Positions 35,153-43,387 of a DNA stretch of 64,000 nt are shown piece after piece. A program made the translations under genes and the position numbers. The stretch is from positions 1,426,001-1,490,000 of the forward strand of contig NZ_WING01000002.1 in NCBI RefSeq assembly GCF_009793335.1. Direction: 5' to 3'. Positions within the stretch are counted from its first letter, which is position 1; each line of letters begins with the position of its first letter. This DNA comes from Actinomadura sp. J1-007 (GTDB lineage: Bacteria; Actinomycetota; Actinomycetes; Streptosporangiales; Streptosporangiaceae). The notes under the pieces are model-generated. The model saw nothing but the letters and a program-made list of their open reading frames with translations. It had not been told where the DNA came from and did no database searches.

Positions 35153-36024
35153 ACGAGAAACGGCACGAGCCGTCCGGACGGCCGCAGGACCCCCAGGAGC
35201 CGACCCGCGCCCCCGCGACGGACGAGCGGAGGGCTCAGCGCCCCGAAGAGGCACCCCAGAACCCCGGGAACCCCGCCCAGGACACCCCGGACCCGCCGCC
35301 GGAGACCCCGACGGAGGCCCGGGACGCGCAGGCGCCCGACACGCCGAAGGGCGCGGCCGGGGTCATGGATCTCCTGCGCCCCCGGACGACCTGGGGCCAG
35401 CTCGTCGGCGGCCTGCTGTGCCTCGTCGTCGGCTTCGCCGTCGTCGCGCAGGTGCAGTCGAACAAGCGCGACACCACGTTCGCCACCGCCCGCCAGGACG
35501 AGCTGGTCGGCATCCTGTCCGACCTGGGCCAGCGGTCCGAGCGCCTGCGCGGCGACCTGCGCGACCTCGAAGGGACCAAGGCCGACCTCGAACGCGACGT
35601 CCAGGGCGACGCGGCCCTGGAGGAGGCGCACCGGCGGGCCACCACCTACGGGCTGCTCGCGGGGACGCTCCCGGCCGAGGGGCCCGGCATCGAGATGCTG
35701 ATCGCCGACCCGCGCTCCGGCGTCCGCGCCGCCAACCTGCTGGACGCGCTCCAGGAGCTGCGCGACGCGGGCGCCGAGGTCGTGCAGGTCAACGACGTGC
35801 GGACCGCCGCCGGGACGTACTTCCTCGACGTGTCCGGCGGCGTCGAGGCCGACGGGCGGCGGCTCGCGGCTCCGTACCGCTTCCTCGCGATCGGCGACCC
35901 GCACACCATGACCACGGCCCTCAACATCCCCGGCGGCGTCGTCAAGACGCTCCAGACCGCCGGGGCCTCCGTCTCGATCACCCCGCGCACACGGATGGCC
36001 GTCAGCGCGGTACGGTCTGGGTGA
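35149..36024 (+). CDS. DUF881 family membrane-anchored protein (second copy)
   Basis: A 291-residue paralogue of the first DUF881 protein. A disordered Pro/Glu-rich cytoplasmic N-terminus (about 70 residues) precedes one transmembrane segment (LVGGLLCLVVGFAVVAQV), a coiled coil and the DUF881 domain (GPGIEMLIADP; LLDALQELRDAGAEVVQVND; YRFLAIGDPHTM). It starts at GTG 35149, overlapping the sbp stop. In Mycobacterium the gcvH gene follows here; in this window a 350-bp gap does. Confidence 0.9.
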   Translation: MNEKRHEPSGRPQDPQEPTRAPATDERRAQRPEEAPQNPGNPAQDTPDPPPETPTEARDAQAPDTPKGAAGVMDLLRPRTTWGQLVGGLLCLVVGFAVVAQVQSNKRDTTFATARQDELVGILSDLGQRSERLRGDLRDLEGTKADLERDVQGDAALEEAHRRATTYGLLAGTLPAEGPGIEMLIADPRSGVRAANLLDALQELRDAGAEVVQVNDVRTAAGTYFLDVSGGVEADGRRLAAPYRFLAIGDPHTMTTALNIPGGVVKTLQTAGASVSITPRTRMAVSAVRSG

Positions 36025-36372
36025 GGGGTGAGCAAGGGGCGTCCGGCGTCCAACGGGGAACGGGGTGTGGCGCGTCGCGGTCGGTGACCGCGCGGCGCCG
36101 GATCGCGATCGTTCGCCGCCCGCGCGGCGGCGTGGACCTGCGATCATGTCGAAGGTAGCTTGGAGAGCAGCCGGCTCGCCGTCCCAGTTGACCCCTCGGG
36201 CAGTACCCGCGTAAGTTGCGGCGACCGTCGTGAAAGCAGGCGGCGGGTCGGACCGTGGTCGGGGGCGGTTCCCCGGCGTGGGTTGGTTGATGGATGCGCG
36301 TGGCGCAGGCGGCTCCCGCCGAGGCGGGGTGTCCGCGGGCGGCACGCCGATGGTAGGAGGCCGAGCCGATCG
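36025..36372. other. Intergenic region before the FHA gene (no gcvH)
   Basis: There is no convincing coding sequence in this 348-bp gap. It contains a GC-rich stretch after the DUF881 stop and a promoter-like element at 36188-36217, followed by a long leader with an imperfect hairpin (GGCTCCCGCCGAGGCGGGG-like, about 36318-36336). The position corresponds to gcvH in Mycobacterium, which is absent here. Confidence 0.5.
36188..36217 (+). promoter_or_regulatory. Candidate sigma-70-type promoter of the FHA gene
   Basis: TTGACC (36188-36193) and TAAGTT (36212-36217) are separated by 18 bp, matching the actinomycete housekeeping consensus. The FHA start is 155 bp downstream, implying a long leader. 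Confidence 0.4.
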
Positions 36373-36912
36373 ATGCCGAGCGTCTACTGCACGCAGTGCG
36401 GTCACGCCAACCCGGATGATGCCCGCTTCTGCTCGAACTGCGGCACTCCGCTGTCCCGGAGTGGCCCGTCCCCCTCACCGCCTCCCCGGGAGTCGCCCGG
36501 TGAGTCCACCTCCACCATCTCCATCGGCGGCTTCGAGGCCCTCGACGCCGACCAGGGGCCGGAGGAGCCGGCCGGCGCCGACCAGATCGCGGTCGAGGCG
36601 CTGCCGCCGGGGACGGCGCTGCTCGTGGTCAAGCGGGGACCCAACGCGGGCAGCCGCTTCCTGCTCGACAAGGACCGCACCTCGGCGGGACGCCACCCCG
36701 AGAGCGACATCTTCCTGGACGACGTGACCGTGTCCCGCCGCCACGCCGAGTTCTCCCGGCAGGGCGGCCAGTTCTCGGTCCGCGACGTGGGCGCCCTCAA
36801 CGGCACCTACGTCAACCGGCAGCGGATCGACCAGGCGGGGCTGTCGGGCGGTGACGAGGTCCAGATCGGCAAGTTCCGGCTGGTGTTCCTGACCAACCCG
36901 CAGCACGGCTGA
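36373..36912 (+). CDS. garA: GarA/OdhI-like FHA protein with N-terminal zinc ribbon
   Basis: A 179-residue phosphothreonine-binding regulator. A zinc ribbon comes first (CTQCGHANPDDARFCSNCG, residues 6-24), then a Ser/Thr-rich segment ESTSTISIGG, the likely Pkn phosphorylation site, and an FHA domain (TSAGRHPESDIFLDDVTVSR; RHAEFSRQGG; LNGTYVNR). In Mycobacterium GarA, phosphorylation of an ETTS site releases inhibition of 2-oxoglutarate dehydrogenase and glutamate dehydrogenase. Position before MerR-DUF151-MerR matches Rv1827. The zinc ribbon is not in Mycobacterium GarA (my recollection). Confidence 0.87.
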   Translation: MPSVYCTQCGHANPDDARFCSNCGTPLSRSGPSPSPPPRESPGESTSTISIGGFEALDADQGPEEPAGADQIAVEALPPGTALLVVKRGPNAGSRFLLDKDRTSAGRHPESDIFLDDVTVSRRHAEFSRQGGQFSVRDVGALNGTYVNRQRIDQAGLSGGDEVQIGKFRLVFLTNPQHG

Positions 36913-36966
36913 GCGGGACGCACGGATCCGGGGGAGTACGGGGTCGCGGCGACGATGGGAGGGGCC

Positions 36967-37684
36967 ATGAACGCGCAGCCAGCCCGGGCCCTGATGACGA
37001 TCGGGGACGTCCTGGGGCTGCTGCGGCCGGATTTCCCGGACATCACCATCTCCAAGATCCGGTTCCTGGAGGCGGAGGGTCTGGTCGAGCCGCAGCGCAG
37101 CCCGTCCGGCTACCGCAAGTTCTGCGACGCCGACGTCGAGCGGCTCCGCTACATCCTCAGGGCCCAACGTGACCAATATCTCCCCCTGCGGGTGATCCGG
37201 CAGCACCTGGAGGCCCTCGACCGCGGCGAGGCCGTCCCGCCTCCCGCCGCCCCCGCGACGACGCGGGGCGCCGCCCCGCACCCTCGTCGCGGCCGACACC
37301 ACCGCCGACACGCCCGCCGTGCGGCTCACCCGCCGCCAGCTCCTCGACGGCGCCGGCATCGACGGTGAGCTGCTCGAACGGCTGGAGGAGTACGGCCTGA
37401 TCCGCCGCTCCGGCACGCACTACGAGGGCGAGGCCCTCGCGGTCGCCCGCGCCGCCGGCGCGCTCGGCGAGTTCGGCTTCGAGGTCCGGCACCTGCGCGC
37501 GATCAAGGCCGCCGCCGACCGGCAGGTCGCCCTCGCCGCGCAGATGGTCGCGCCCCAGCTCCACCGGCGCGGCGCCGGCGCGCACGAGCGCGCCGCCGAG
37601 GCCGCGCGCGAGATCGCCGCGCTCTCGGTCAGGCTGCACGCGGCCCTGGTCTCGACGGGTCTGCGCGAAAGCCTGGACCCCTGA
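36967..37684 (+). CDS. MerR-family regulator, Rv1828-like (apparent frameshift)
   Basis: A winged-helix regulator (about 238 residues). N-terminal part: GDVLGLLRPDFPDITISKIR and FLEAEGLVEPQRSPSGYRKF, the MerR DNA-binding domain. C-terminal part in another frame: LTRRQLLDGAGIDGELLERL and FGFEVRHLRAIKAAADRQ, an effector-like domain that typifies Rv1828. The join is near 37265, where one extra base or two missing bases are needed. The ATG at 36967 is preferred (GGGAGGGG upstream). It lies in a conserved order with garA and DUF151. Confidence 0.83.
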
Positions 37685-37825
37685 TCATGCGCGGTGCGGA
37701 GGTTTTTGCCGCGGCGGTGCCGAGCCGCGCCGTCCGACCCGGGGTGTACGTTGGCTATTGGGTACGGTCAGGAGCCGATCCGCGCACGTGGTGATCGAGG
37801 CAGCGAGGACCAGCAGGGAGTTGCG

Positions 37826-38296
37826 GTGAAGCAGATGGAGGTCGTCGGCGTCCGGGTCGAGATGCCCTCCAACCAGCCGATCGTCCTGTTGAAGGAGACC
37901 GGCGGCGAGCGTTACCTGCCCATCTGGATCGGGGCGGTCGAAGCGACCGCGATCGCCTTCGCCCAGCAGGGCGTGCTGCCCGCGCGCCCGCTCACCCACG
38001 ACCTGTTCCGCGACGTCCTCGACGCCCTCAGCGTCCAGTTGCGCACCGTCAACATCACCGCCCTGCGCGAGGGGATCTTCTTCGCCGACCTGGTGTTCTC
38101 CAACGGCGTGGAGGTGAGCGCCCGGCCGTCCGACTCGATCGCGCTGGCGCTGCGCACCGGCGCCACGATCTTCGCGAGCGAGGACGTGCTGGAGGAGGCC
38201 GGGGTCGCGATCCCCGACGAGCAGGAGGACGAGGTCGAGAAGTTCCGCGAGTTCCTCGACACGATCTCCCCCGAGGACTTCGGCCGCGCGGGCTGA
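37826..38296 (+). CDS. Bifunctional nuclease family protein (DUF151)
   Basis: A 156-residue soluble protein, the usual family length. Signatures: RVEMPSNQPIVLLKE, RYLPIWIGAVEATAIAFAQQ, RPLTHDLFRDVLDAL and RPSDSIALALRTGATIFASE. Plant and Mycobacterium members have RNase/DNase activity (family knowledge). GTG at 37826 follows GGGAG. It sits between the two MerR genes as in Rv1828-Rv1830. The C-terminus is acidic (DEQEDEVEKFREF). Confidence 0.92.
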   Translation: MKQMEVVGVRVEMPSNQPIVLLKETGGERYLPIWIGAVEATAIAFAQQGVLPARPLTHDLFRDVLDALSVQLRTVNITALREGIFFADLVFSNGVEVSARPSDSIALALRTGATIFASEDVLEEAGVAIPDEQEDEVEKFREFLDTISPEDFGRAG

Positions 38297-38500
38297 CCGC
38301 GCGGCGAGCGGGCCCGGCCGAGGCCGGCCGGACCCGCCGGGCCGCAAGTCCATACCGCCCTGCGCGTGGTCTTGCATTCGGCGCGGCCCGGCCGTTTCCG
38401 CACGGTGACGACCGGGGTAGGAGAGCGTAGGGACCCAAGGTGCGCAGTTTGCCCACGTGAAGCCGGTTCATCCGGGCATGCGACGCGCCGACGGCGAACG
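38297..38500. other. Intergenic region between DUF151 and second MerR gene
   Basis: No gene is seen. A GC-rich imperfect hairpin directly follows the DUF151 stop (GGCCCGGCCGAGGCCGGCC, about 38310-38330) and may end transcription. The rest lacks clear structure until the promoter at 38501. Confidence 0.4.
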
Positions 38501-38529
38501 TTGACCACACTCTGACCGGCACCTACCGT
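38501..38529 (+). promoter_or_regulatory. Promoter of the second MerR gene
   Basis: TTGACC (38501-38506), a 17-bp spacer and TACCGT (38524-38529): near-consensus sigma-70-type elements upstream of the Rv1830-like gene. A palindrome ACACC-CGT-GGTGT (38539-38551) lies just downstream, near the expected transcription start, and could be an autoregulatory operator. Confidence 0.6.
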
Positions 38530-38607
38530 GCTGGTGGAACACCCGTGGTGTAATTCGTCAAACCCCCTTGACGGAGCGCCGCGGGCTGATAGAAGCCGGA
38601 GGTCCGC

Positions 38608-39213
38608 GTGGCGGTGAGCAGCGGCGAGGGCAAGGCGACCCCCGACAGGCACATTGCGTCCCAGCGCGCCGGAGAGCAGGGCCTGCTCTTCGAGACCGAG
38701 GTGTCGTCGCCGCCCGAGGACGTCGGCTACCGCGGCCCCACGGCCTGCGCGGCGGCGGGCATCACCTACCGGCAGCTCGACTACTGGGCGCGCACGAAGC
38801 TGGTCGAGCCGAGCGTGCGCCCCGCCCAGGGCTCGGGCAGCCAGCGGCTCTACAGCTTCCGCGACGTGCTGGTGCTGAAGGTCGTCAAACGGCTGCTCGA
38901 CACCGGCGTCTCGCTCCAGCAGATCCGCACCGCCGTGACGCACCTGCGCGACCGCGGCGTGCGCGACCTCGCGCAGATCACGCTGATGAGCGACGGCGTG
39001 AGCGTCTACGAGTGCACCTCGCCCGACGAGGTCGTCGATCTGCTCCAGGGCGGCCAGGGCGTCTTCGGGATCGCGCTCGGCCGCGTCTGGCAGGAGGTCG
39101 AGGGCAGCCTCGCCGAACTCCCCGCCGAACGAGCCGCCCCCGCCGACGGCGGCCACGGCCCCCACCCCCACGACGAGCTGGCCCACCGCCGCCGCGCCCG
39201 CCGCACCGGCTGA
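38608..39213 (+). CDS. MerR-family regulator, Rv1830-like
   Basis: A 201-residue MerR protein: GPTACAAAGITYRQLDYWAR then TKLVEPSVRPAQGSGSQRLY is the DNA-binding wing, followed by DVLVLKVVKRLLDTGVSLQQ and a small C-terminal domain (ISLMSDGVSVYECTSPDEV-like). In Mycobacterium Rv1830 is linked to growth control and antibiotic tolerance (McdR/ResR); function here is inferred from position and similarity. GTG 38608 follows GGAGG. The C-terminal 35 residues are low complexity. Confidence 0.88.
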   Translation: MAVSSGEGKATPDRHIASQRAGEQGLLFETEVSSPPEDVGYRGPTACAAAGITYRQLDYWARTKLVEPSVRPAQGSGSQRLYSFRDVLVLKVVKRLLDTGVSLQQIRTAVTHLRDRGVRDLAQITLMSDGVSVYECTSPDEVVDLLQGGQGVFGIALGRVWQEVEGSLAELPAERAAPADGGHGPHPHDELAHRRRARRTG

Positions 39214-39541
39214 CCCCCGCACCCCCGTAACCCGGCCCGGCCCGGCCCGGCCCCAAGCCTCACCACCCCGCACCCTCCACCCCGACCCCGCGCCACCGCT
39301 TCCGCCTTCCGGCCCCCGCCGGGCCCCGCGGACAGCGGCCCCCCACAGCACCCTTTCGGGAGCCCCTCAGACCGCCCCAGTACGCCCCGAACGCCGTCCT
39401 CCCACAAAAGGTCCACCCCAAAGCCTCACGGCGACCAGCGGCATGACAAACGCCGCAGGGTGGGCACGAGGCGGCTGCTGCACCACACAGACAGGCCCGT
39501 ACGGACCGCGGCCGTCCTAACCCCGCGACCTCGACCCCCGC
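39214..39541. other. Gene-free region between the second MerR gene and the structured element
   Basis: This region holds no supported gene. It starts with a CCCGG repeat tract (about 39229-39253) and is Pro-codon-like, C-rich sequence. The structured element follows from 39542. Confidence 0.5.
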
Positions 39542-39677
39542 GCGAGTGCGTTAACTGGCCGGGGAGGCGAGGCCGAAGGCGAGCCTTCCCGGGCAGATCG
39601 CGAAGCGATGCAGCACTCGCAAAGCAACGGTCACGCCGCGAGCCGCTAGGCGAGCGGGGTGGGCCGGGGCTTAAATC
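39542..39677. other. Structured non-coding element (multi-hairpin), partly duplicated
   Basis: An outer 8-bp stem GCGAGTGC/GCACTCGC (39542-39549 with 39613-39620) encloses two hairpins: GGGGAGGC/GCCTTCCC with an inner GCC-GAA-GGC (39561-39590), and ATCGC-GAA-GCGAT (39597-39609). A third hairpin CCGCT-AGGCG-AGCGG (39643-39657) follows, then GGTGGGCCGGGGCTTAAA. The third hairpin and tail recur at the IS junction with CCGCT/AGTGG pairing, so the stem is preserved by a G-U pair. That suggests an RNA or single-strand-DNA structure. The layout resembles the right end of IS200/IS605-type elements, but no tnpB or tnpA is present. Confidence 0.5.
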
Positions 39678-39687
39678 AACACAGCCG

Positions 39688-40571
39688 CTAGGCCGTGTTT
39701 TGTGGATCGTGGTTGAGCCACAGGACGAGGCTGGCGATGGTGACGACGGCGCGGTAGTGCGCGGCGAGCTTCTCGTAGCGGGTGGCCAGACCGCGGAAGC
39801 GTTTGAGCTGGTTGAAGCAGCGTTCGACGACGTTGCGGCGCCGGTAGCGGTCGGAGTCGAAGCCGCAGCGGCGATGCCCGCGGCGAGCGCGGGCGGCCAG
39901 CTGATCGCTGCGCTCAGGGATGGTGTGCGGGATGCGCCGTCGCCGCAGATAGCCGCGGATGATGCCAGTGGAGTAGCCCTTGTCGGCGATCAGGTGCCCG
40001 GGCCGCACCCGTGGACGGCCCGGGCCGGCGCGTCGGACCTCGATGGCTTCGACGACCTCGATGAGCCGGGTGCAGTCGTTGATGTTGCCGGCGGTGAGGG
40101 TGAATGCCAGAGGCAGGCCGCGCCCATCGCAGGCCAGGTGGACTTTGGTGGTCAGCCCGCCGCGGGATCGCCCCAGTGCCTGCTCTGCTGCGAGCGATGC
40201 CGGTTTCGTCCCCGGGTGTTCCCCTTTTTGCGGGCGCCGGCGGCGTGCTGGTGGGCCCGCACGATGGTGGAGTCCACGCATACCGCCGACCAGTCCACCG
40301 CACCGACCGCATCGTCGTGGACCTGGACGTGGGCCAGCAGCCGCTCCCAGGTCCCGTCGGCGCTCCAGCGGCGGAACCGCTGGTAGAGGGTCTGCCAGGG
40401 CCCGTACCGGTCCGGGACGTCCCGCCAGTCGGCACCGGTGCGGATCTTCCACAAGATCCCATTGATCACTTGCCGGTGATCACGCCACCGCCCGCCAGGC
40501 CCGGACGCGACCGGCAGCAACGGCTCGATCCGCGCCCAGGCCGCGTCGGTCAACTCGTGTCGACGCACCAT
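39688..40571 (-). CDS. IS5-family transposase, orfA/orfB with probable programmed -1 frameshift
   Basis: A DDE transposase of about 294 residues. OrfA part: ELTDAAWARIEPLLPVASG, GILWKIRTGADWRDVP and CVDSTIVRAHQHAAGA (first Asp). OrfB part: GLTTKVHLACDGRGLPLAF, HLIADKGYSTG (second Asp), RNVVERCFNQLKRFRGLATR (Glu). The two are joined at CAAAAAGGGG (coding strand; 40221-40230), a classic slippery sequence in the IS427 group, where one base of backward slippage gives the full enzyme. The stop TAG is formed at the IS end within the CTAG target. Confidence 0.85.
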
Positions 40572-40620
40572 GGCCACCATCAAGCCACAGCCCAAAGATC
40601 CAGATCCGCAAAACAGGCCC
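39691..40620 (-). mobile_element. IS5-family (IS427 group) insertion sequence
   Basis: About 930 bp, with related ends: GGCCGTGTTTTGTGGATC on the left, GGCCTGTTTTGCGGATC on the right (reverse complement), inverted repeats of about 17-18 bp. CTAG is present at both junctions (39688-39691 and 40620-40623), fitting the YTAR target duplication of this group. The transposase is complete apart from the programmed shift, so the element may be active. It has inserted into the second copy of the hairpin described for 39542-39677. Confidence 0.85.
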
Positions 40621-40623
40621 TAG

Positions 40624-40650
40624 GCGAGTGGCGTGGGCCGGGGCTTCAAA
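40624..40650. repeat. Second copy of the hairpin tail, split by the IS
   Basis: GCGAGTGGCGTGGGCCGGGG then CTTCAAA matches 39651-39675 with a few changes. Without the IS, a tandem duplication with a unit of about 42-46 bp would be restored around CCG-CTAG. It ends at the stop codon of the convergent-facing membrane protein gene. Confidence 0.6.
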
Positions 40651-43128
40651 CTAGATGGCTTCCTTGCGTTGGAGGTAGGCGAAGGCGGCCCAGCCGGGCA
40701 GGACGGGGAGCCAGAGGGTCAGCAGGCGGTACAGCAGGACCGCTGACGCGGCGGTCTCGGCGGTGAGGCCCGAGATCGTGAGCGCCAGCGTAAGGGCGCC
40801 CTCGACCGCGCCGAGCCCGCCGGGCGTCGGCGCGGCGGAGCCGAGGGCGTTGGCGGTCAGGAACACCACGACGACGGCCGTCCAGTGCAGCGACCCGCCG
40901 AACGCCCTGACACACGAGTCCAGGCAGACCACGAACGCCACGGTCAGCAGGAGGGTGCCGCCCATGCCCGTGGCGAGCTTCTTCGGCGACTGGAGGACGT
41001 CCACCAGGCGCGGCACCACGCCGGAGAACATGCTCTTCATCCGCGCCGCGACCGCCCGGCGCACGCGCGGGATCGTCAGCGCGACGGCCGCCACGAGGCC
41101 GAGGGCCAGCAGGACGACCACCATCGTGCGGGACGGCGCGAGGTCCTGCGTGGCGGTCGTGGTCGAGCCCGTGATGAACCCGAACACGATCAGCAGCAGG
41201 ATGTGCGTGATCATCCCCATGAGCTGGGACGCGCCGACGCTCGCGACGGCGGGGCCGGGCCGTACGCCCGAGCGCTGGAGGTAGCGGGTGTTCATGGCGA
41301 CGCCGCCGACCGCGGCTGGCGCGACCAGCTTCACGAAGGACGCGGCCACCTGGACGAGCACCGTCCGGCCGAGCGAGAGGCGTTCCGGGACGAAGCCCAT
41401 CAGCATCCACGCCGCCGCCAGGTACGTCACACCGGCCGCGAACAGGGCGACCAGCACCCACCACCAGGACGCGCTGGACACCAGTTGCTGGAAGTCGACG
41501 CTGCTGACCTGCGGGAACACGATGTACGCGGCGACCGTCAGGGCGACGATGCTGACGATCGTGCGGGGCTTGAAGCGCTCGACCCGTACCGGCGCGACCT
41601 CGGTCTCCGGCTCCAGCGCGACGATCTGCTCGCGGATGCGGGTCAGCAGCTCCTTGTCGTGCCGCAGCGCGGCGCGGGTGGCGCGTGACAGCGCGACCCG
41701 CTGGAGCAGCGGGACGGCGGCGGCGAGGGCGTCCTCGCCGAGCACGGCGGCGGCGGTCGCGACGGCGCGTTCGGGCCCGGCGCGCAGCGCGAGGGTGGTG
41801 AGGAGCTGCGCGAGGTCGAGGCGGAGCACGAGGTCGCCCGCCGCGATCTCCCCGGCCCGCAGGTCGGTGATGTAGGCGAGGCCGTCGTCGCCGACGAGGA
41901 CCGCGTCGCCCTGGAGGCGGCGGTGCGCCAGCCGCGCCTCCTGGAGCCGCTGGAACTGCCGCCACACGTCCCGCAGCAGCCCGTCGGTGAGCTCGCCGTC
42001 GTCGACCGCGTTGAGCCTGCGGCCGGGCACGTAGGCGTACGCGAGCAGGGCCGCGTCGACGCCGACCTCGGAGGTGCCGACGAGGCGGGGCGTGCGCGCG
42101 CCGCAGGCCGCCACCGCGTACGCCATCAGCGACTCCTGCTCCAGCGACCGGCGCAGCGACCGCAGCGCCCGGCCGGGGGCCGCGCCGCGCAGCCGCAGCA
42201 GCCGCCAGACCCGGTAGAGCAGCCCGGCGGGCTGCTGGTCGCGGTCCAGGACGCGGACCTCCAGCTGCCATTCCGCGCGGGGGAGCTCCTTGCCGGTGCC
42301 GTCCTCGGCGGGCGCGTCCGGGTCGTGCCGGACCGTCACGCCGTAGCGGCGCGGGTCGTCGGCGTCGCCGTGCGCGCCGCCCGGGAGCCGGCGCGCGGAG
42401 GCGGGGCGCAGCCCGATCCGTTCGAGGGCCGCGACGACGGCGGAGGCGGCCGGGCGCGGGTTGGGCGTGCCGACCGCGTACAGGGTGCCGTGCCCGATCG
42501 CGCGGCCGAGGAAGTAGGTGGCGACGAGCGCGGCGACCGAGGCGTACGCGGCGGTCAGGCCGGTCAGCGCGGCCAGGCCGATCATCGTCCAGGTGGCGGC
42601 CTGCCAGCGGACCCGGCCCGCCATCCCGACCGCGCTGACGAACGCGATCACCGGCGTGATGTCGGTGTGCACGAGCGCGGTGTCGGTGCCGCCCCAGATC
42701 AGCGAGTCGAGCACCCCGCCCGGCGCGGCCGAGATCACCCAGCCGTCCAGCACGTAGGTCAGCCCGAACGCGATCACCGCGGCCAGCAGCGCGATCGCGA
42801 CGCGCGTGCCGTCCTTGTGGAAGAGCCGCTCGATCGAGAACGCGACGGGCACCGCCAGCACGCCGAAGCTGGAGGCCATCGTCGCCAGCGACAGCAGGAA
42901 GCGCGGGGCGTGCGCGGTGCCCTCGGCGATGTCGGACTGGAGGCCGTGCGTGGTCTGCTGCGCGATCGACACCAGCAGCAGCACCGCGGCGAGGCCGAGC
43001 AGGGACGCCGCGAAGCGGATCGCGTCGGCGGGCCGCCGGATCCGGTCGGGCTGCGCGGGCTCGTCCACGGGCACGGCGGTGGCCGTGTCCGGCCTGGTCC
43101 GCACCGTCTCGTCGTGGGTCTGGGTCAC
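40651..43128 (-). CDS. LPG-synthase-TM (UPF0104) membrane protein with embedded kinase-like domain
   Basis: An 825-residue membrane protein in three parts: about six hydrophobic segments (35-225), a soluble domain (about 240-490), then a UPF0104/AglD-type domain with about seven segments (525-820; APAAVGGVAMNTRYLQRSG, APTPGGLGAVEGAL). The soluble part resembles an aminoglycoside-phosphotransferase or RIO-like kinase: LAYAYVPGRRL, AHRRLQGDAVLVGDDG in place of the catalytic HxD loop, ITDLRAGEI in place of DFG. The catalytic Asp position is altered, so activity is doubtful. The C-terminal domain flips or modifies lipids in relatives. Located upstream of the glycine riboswitch, divergent. Confidence 0.83.
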   Translation of the reverse strand: MTQTHDETVRTRPDTATAVPVDEPAQPDRIRRPADAIRFAASLLGLAAVLLLVSIAQQTTHGLQSDIAEGTAHAPRFLLSLATMASSFGVLAVPVAFSIERLFHKDGTRVAIALLAAVIAFGLTYVLDGWVISAAPGGVLDSLIWGGTDTALVHTDITPVIAFVSAVGMAGRVRWQAATWTMIGLAALTGLTAAYASVAALVATYFLGRAIGHGTLYAVGTPNPRPAASAVVAALERIGLRPASARRLPGGAHGDADDPRRYGVTVRHDPDAPAEDGTGKELPRAEWQLEVRVLDRDQQPAGLLYRVWRLLRLRGAAPGRALRSLRRSLEQESLMAYAVAACGARTPRLVGTSEVGVDAALLAYAYVPGRRLNAVDDGELTDGLLRDVWRQFQRLQEARLAHRRLQGDAVLVGDDGLAYITDLRAGEIAAGDLVLRLDLAQLLTTLALRAGPERAVATAAAVLGEDALAAAVPLLQRVALSRATRAALRHDKELLTRIREQIVALEPETEVAPVRVERFKPRTIVSIVALTVAAYIVFPQVSSVDFQQLVSSASWWWVLVALFAAGVTYLAAAWMLMGFVPERLSLGRTVLVQVAASFVKLVAPAAVGGVAMNTRYLQRSGVRPGPAVASVGASQLMGMITHILLLIVFGFITGSTTTATQDLAPSRTMVVVLLALGLVAAVALTIPRVRRAVAARMKSMFSGVVPRLVDVLQSPKKLATGMGGTLLLTVAFVVCLDSCVRAFGGSLHWTAVVVVFLTANALGSAAPTPGGLGAVEGALTLALTISGLTAETAASAVLLYRLLTLWLPVLPGWAAFAYLQRKEAI

Positions 43129-43387
43129 GCCGCACCGCCGTCGGGCCTGTCACTGCGATCAGCGTCCCAGAACCGGCGGCGTGCCGTCGAACCGGGACGC
43201 CGATCCCGGTAGCGTGCGGTCTCACGCGAGCCTCGTACCCTTCTCCGCCCCCCGCTCCCGGACCGTCCCCTTCTCCGTGAGCTGTGGATATCGTACTTGT
43301 CAGGCGTCCGCGACGCGCGGAGGGCCGGGCCGCGACGATCGTTCCGGCGCCCGGTTGGGTAGGGTTCCACCCAGACATGCCGTCGAC

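Noticed and set aside
29770..36405. A 2211-codon open frame on the minus strand
   Set aside because: It runs antisense to and through several well-supported genes (ABC transporter, MocR, LysE, DUF881 genes) and shows no domain; such frames are common in very GC-rich DNA.
39229..39253. A CCCGG tract as a functional repeat
   Set aside because: Short simple-sequence run of a kind common in this GC-rich DNA; no further evidence.
39542..39620. A tRNA gene or CRISPR repeat
   Set aside because: The multi-stem layout lacks the tRNA T-loop, anticodon arm and CCA logic, and there are no regularly spaced repeats.
39688..40571. Transposase frameshift as another assembly error
   Set aside because: It sits at a CAAAAAGGGG slippery site where the IS427 group uses programmed -1 frameshifting, so it is likely natural.
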